This document shows positions 63,164 to 64,000 of a stretch of DNA of 64,000 bases, in pieces. The DNA lies in assembly GCF_023544445.1 (NCBI RefSeq), contig NZ_JALPVJ010000001.1:310001-374000 (forward strand). The letters are read 5' to 3'. The notes below the pieces were generated by a model that was given only the letters and a program-made list of their open reading frames with translations, was not told the origin of the DNA and searched no databases. Every line of letters starts with the position of its first letter. Positions within the stretch are counted from its first letter, which is position 1. Position numbers and translations under genes: made by a program. The DNA is from Actinoplanes sp. M2I2. Its GTDB lineage: Bacteria > Actinomycetota > Actinomycetes > Mycobacteriales > Micromonosporaceae.

Positions 63164-63988
63164 GTGCGCGAACTCAGTTCGAGCCGTGGCCGCCGCATGC
63201 GCGGCGCCGGCACCGTCGCCCTGTCTCTGGGTATCTGCCTCTGCGCCGGCCAGTTGGTCGGCGTGTCGCCCGCCAGCGCTGCCGCCGCCGCTCCCATCAC
63301 GGCGGCCGCTGTCTCGGCGAAGGTCAAGCCCGTCGTCACGACCAAGTTCTCCACCCGCAAGGTCAAGTACGGCGCCAAGGTCAAGGTGACCGCGAAGTAC
63401 ATCAACCCGACCAACGGCAAGGTGGTCACGTCCGGCACGGTGCGCCTGCAGGCGTACCGCAAGGGCAAGTGGGTCAACCAGGCCACAAAGAACCTGGGTA
63501 AGAGCGGCTCGGTGGCGCTCACCATGGCCCCGAAGGTCAGCGGTTACCTCAGGGCCGTCTACGCCGGTTCGGCCAAGTTCACCTCGCTGGCCGGTGGCAA
63601 GACGTACGTGAGCGTCACGCCGAAGGTCAGCGCGGCCAGCGGCAACAAGATCATCAACGAGGCGCGCAAGCACGTCGGCTCGCTGTACAAGTTCGGCGCG
63701 GCCGGGCCTTCGCGTTTCGACTGCTCCGGCTACACGATGTACGTCTACCGCAAGACCACCGGCAAGAAGCTGCCGCACAAGGCCAACTCGCAGCAGAAGT
63801 ACGGCAAGGCGGTCGCCAAGGGCAGCAAGCAGATCGGCGACCTGGTCGTCTTCCGCAACGGCTCGTACGGCTACCACGCCGGCATCTACGCCGGCAGCGG
63901 TTACATGTACGACTCCCCGCACACCGGTGCGCGGGTGTCCAAGCGCAAGATGATCGGCTCCAACTACGTGGTCCGTCGCCTGGCCTGA
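63164..63988 (+). CDS. Secreted NlpC/P60 peptidoglycan hydrolase with Ig-like domain
   Basis: A 274-residue exported endopeptidase. A signal peptide (about 1-43, with RGRRMRGAGTVALSLGICLCAGQLV and ASA ends) is followed by an Ig-like domain (about 55-150: KPVVTTKFSTRKVKYGAKVKV) and a C-terminal NlpC/P60 domain. Catalytic Cys187 lies in FDCSGYTMYVY and His237 in YHAGIYAGSGYMYDSPH. The GTG at 63164 follows GGAGGG by 11 bases and comes after the riboswitch core, which rules out the ATG at 63077, inside the core. Expected to cut peptide stems of the wall. Confidence 0.92.
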   Translation: MRELSSSRGRRMRGAGTVALSLGICLCAGQLVGVSPASAAAAAPITAAAVSAKVKPVVTTKFSTRKVKYGAKVKVTAKYINPTNGKVVTSGTVRLQAYRKGKWVNQATKNLGKSGSVALTMAPKVSGYLRAVYAGSAKFTSLAGGKTYVSVTPKVSAASGNKIINEARKHVGSLYKFGAAGPSRFDCSGYTMYVYRKTTGKKLPHKANSQQKYGKAVAKGSKQIGDLVVFRNGSYGYHAGIYAGSGYMYDSPHTGARVSKRKMIGSNYVVRRLA

Positions 63989-64000
63989 CAGCCGGCAGGG

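Overview
This is about 64 kb of very GC-rich DNA with strong third-position G/C bias, many GTG starts, mycothiol-type enzymes, a PASTA kinase and an actinobacterial-type succinate dehydrogenase. It is chromosomal DNA of an actinomycete. The carotenoid genes (split CrtYc/CrtYd cyclase, CruF, CruG) and the overall gene content fit Micromonosporaceae (Actinoplanes-like) best; the genus is an inference. The window looks like ordinary chromosome: I see no prophage, IS element, plasmid functions, CRISPR array, rRNA or tRNA.

Layout. 1-2382: end of class II DAHP synthase, threonine aldolase and a Nudix hydrolase, followed by a 50-bp tandem array reaching into tdk. 3.7-6 kb: DHA2 efflux pump and MarR repressor with two matching palindromic operators. 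6.1-13.6 kb: CDP-alcohol phosphatidyltransferase, metF, a GGPP synthase, crtYc/crtYd, an Rv2175c-type DNA-binding protein, a membrane protein, a PknL-like PASTA kinase and endonuclease IV; from memory several of these are neighbours in Mycobacterium tuberculosis too. 13.7-23.5 kb: HTH protein, MFS transporter, sdhCAB with a divergent LysR gene, an MDMPI-fold enzyme, and a solute-binding/von Willebrand A protein. 23.5-29.9 kb: a tight seven-gene operon (flavocytochrome reductase, YbaK, CrtA-like monooxygenase, GNAT, CruF, CruG, CrtI/CrtD-type desaturase) for a glycosylated carotenoid. 29.9-34.6 kb: SDR, MarR-GNAT fusion, two-component system and an oxidoreductase. 34.6-42.6 kb: an SOS mutasome (LexA box, HEPN protein, ImuA', ImuB, DnaE2). 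42.6-48.7 kb: SSI-type protease inhibitor, methyltransferase, phosphodiesterase, DinB, DUF3040 and STAS proteins, then about 0.9 kb of minisatellite DNA. 48.7-53.5 kb: MoxR-DUF58-transglutaminase operon. 53.8-64 kb: secreted M36 metalloprotease, leuS with a leader-peptide attenuator, a TVP38-family protein, gatD/murT, and an NlpC/P60 hydrolase behind a c-di-AMP riboswitch.

How the parts fit. crtE supplies GGPP, crtYc/crtYd close one carotenoid end, and the 23.5-29.9 kb operon can hydrate, desaturate, oxygenate and glycosylate the other. crtB, the main phytoene desaturase and any aryl-ring enzyme must lie elsewhere. The mutasome and DinB give translesion synthesis. GatD/MurT, the NlpC/P60 enzyme, PknL and the c-di-AMP switch all concern the cell wall.

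Two themes cut across the window. Many genes start 6-8 nt after a TANNNT hexamer, the arrangement expected for leaderless mRNAs. Minisatellites are unusually common: inside genes every unit is a multiple of three bases, between genes it mostly is not. Statements about families come from recalled knowledge, and no database search was possible.
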